DNA of 64,000 nt from Saturnia japonica. Its lineage: Eukaryota > Arthropoda > Insecta > Lepidoptera > Saturniidae. The notes under the pieces were generated by a model, which had not been told where the DNA came from, ran no database searches, and worked only from the letters and a program-made list of their open reading frames with translations. The position numbers and the translations under genes were made by a program. Numbering within the stretch: the stretch's first letter is position 1; each line of letters starts with the position of its first letter. The stretch lies in NCBI GenBank assembly GCA_033032175.1, contig CM065324.1:2542001-2606000 (forward strand). Reading direction: 5' to 3'. Positions 63,291-64,000 of the stretch are shown in pieces.

Positions 63291-63938
63291 CAGTGTAAGT
63301 AAACTCTTTATAACGTTGAAGTGAGCCCAACTTGGTTTGTTTGCGTTAAAACCCACATATTGAAACACTCTTTATAGCGATACGCCATTCTCTATTACGA
63401 ATAAATGTGTTCATATTTTTAGACAGTAAATATTTATTATCGGTATTATTGTTTATTATCAGGTAACAAAATACTTTGAAGCTCCGAAACATCCGAGGTC
63501 GGTCTAGCTTTTGTTATCCTTAATTGCCTTGAACACGTGCAGTATGACGCATCGTTTTCTCGGAAGTGATGGTCTTCGACCAAGCGTACTGGGTACCTAT
63601 CGTATTATCAGTCGTAAACCTACTTTGAAACTGTTAACATGGCCAGTAAACGGAAAGCGATTAGTGTTGACGAAAAAGTTTATGTGATACGCGCGATTGA
63701 AAAGGGAAGGCGTTTTGATCTAAGTCAATCCACTGGTGCTACCATTTGTAAAAACCAAAAAACAATTCTACAGGCGGCGCTGGAAAGAAACTCTTCTAAA
63801 AAATTAAGAAAGCCAAAATTCGAAAACTTAGATCAGGCAATGTTGTCGTGGTTTAAAAATCAGCGCCAGAATAATGTACCCATCTCGGGGCCAATTGTAA
63901 AAGCTAAGGCTGAAAAGTTTGCCAACCAACTTACATAA
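63291..63938 (+). mobile_element. 5' part of a Tigger-like DNA transposon
   Basis: Begins after TA with CAGTGTAAGTAAACTCTTTA then TAACG, close to the CAGT...CTCT(T/A)TATAACG ends typical of Tigger elements. A transposase relic follows at 63639. The right end is either deleted or lies beyond the window. Confidence 0.55.
63639..63938 (+). pseudogene. Truncated Tigger/CENP-B-like transposase
   Basis: 99 codons, MASKRKAISVDEKVYVIRAI, then LRKPKFENLDQAMLSWFKNQ and NVPISGPIVKAKAEKFANQL. This is the pipsqueak-type helix-turn-helix and the start of the CENP-B DNA-binding domain of pogo/Tigger transposases. The first helix-turn-helix is shortened around GRRFDLSQSTG, and the frame stops right after FANQLT, followed by a short ATAACATAATACATA repeat. 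No DDE catalytic domain remains. Confidence 0.75.
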
Positions 63939-64000
63939 AATACATAATAACATAATACATAAAATAATACAAAACAAGTACTGGCATAGCAAAAAATGTC

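Larger units (their letters stand above)
62485..64000. other. Gene B upstream intron sequence
   Basis: No convincing homologue of gene A exons 1-5 was found on the minus strand here. A phase-compatible open stretch lies at 62521-62639. The rest holds a family W repeat and a Tigger-like relic. Confidence 0.5.

Noticed and set aside
1..64000. CRISPR array, bacterial operon, toxin gene or prophage
   Set aside because: No spaced identical repeats, no bacterial gene organisation; exon-intron structure and TE content are clearly insect.

Overview
The window looks like insect nuclear DNA, most likely from a moth or butterfly. It is AT-rich, has short exons with canonical GT-AG introns, and is loaded with transposons. 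One LINE remnant near 8.2 kb ends in the MGEAYVQQWTS tail plus an ATG-type microsatellite, which I know as a very common lepidopteran repeat. No bacterial-style gene, CRISPR array, rRNA or convincing functional tRNA was seen.

Two host genes dominate, and both encode SLC13-family (Indy-like) di/tricarboxylate or citrate transporters. Gene A runs on the + strand (start codon 12146, stop 27890) in 14 coding exons. The exons join in frame to exactly 648 codons plus stop and give a protein that closely follows Drosophila Indy. Gene B runs on the - strand (62484 down to 35984), tail-to-tail with A. Ten of its coding exons, about 374 codons, lie in the window; its 5' exons were not found and probably lie beyond 64 kb. 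B keeps the intron phases of A. It also keeps the lengths of exons 8, 9, 10, 11, 12 and 13 exactly (115, 92, 101, 93, 194 and 138 nt). It has one extra intron that splits the 126-nt exon 6 into 65 + 61 nt. B is an old inverted duplicate whose sequence has drifted far: the second-half Ser-Ser-Asn motif of A is Ala-Pro-Asn in B, and the Thr-Pro-Pro-Asn-Ala motif is Ala-Pro-Gly-Asn-Ala. It may therefore not transport by the usual sodium-coupled mechanism.

Layout: 1-10.5 kb is repeat-rich and is probably the long first intron of a - strand gene whose first coding exon may be at 10526-10559. 10.6-12.0 kb is a head-to-head intergenic region. 12.0-27.9 kb is gene A, with foldback elements in introns 3 and 4. 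27.9-36.0 kb is intergenic, with tandem repeats, SINEs and a pogo-like element inserted in an RTE-like LINE tail. 36.0-62.5 kb is gene B, whose introns hold a decayed BEL/Pao LTR retrotransposon (43862-51250), a hAT-type element with a perfect 8-bp target duplication (51769-52611), a foldback element, and a nearly complete Jockey-like LINE (about 56590-62152) that seems to split an older solo LTR. 62.5-64 kb holds a repeat copy and the broken 5' part of a Tigger-like transposase gene.

The transposon copies can be ordered by nesting. A truncated LINE tail (44148-44739, 12-bp target duplication) sits inside the BEL element. The BEL element (4-bp duplication CATA) sits inside an older interspersed repeat, which sits in intron 8 of gene B. 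I found no obviously new multi-gene system. The most unusual host feature is the divergent SLC13 paralogue with altered substrate/sodium-site motifs but a fully preserved exon frame.
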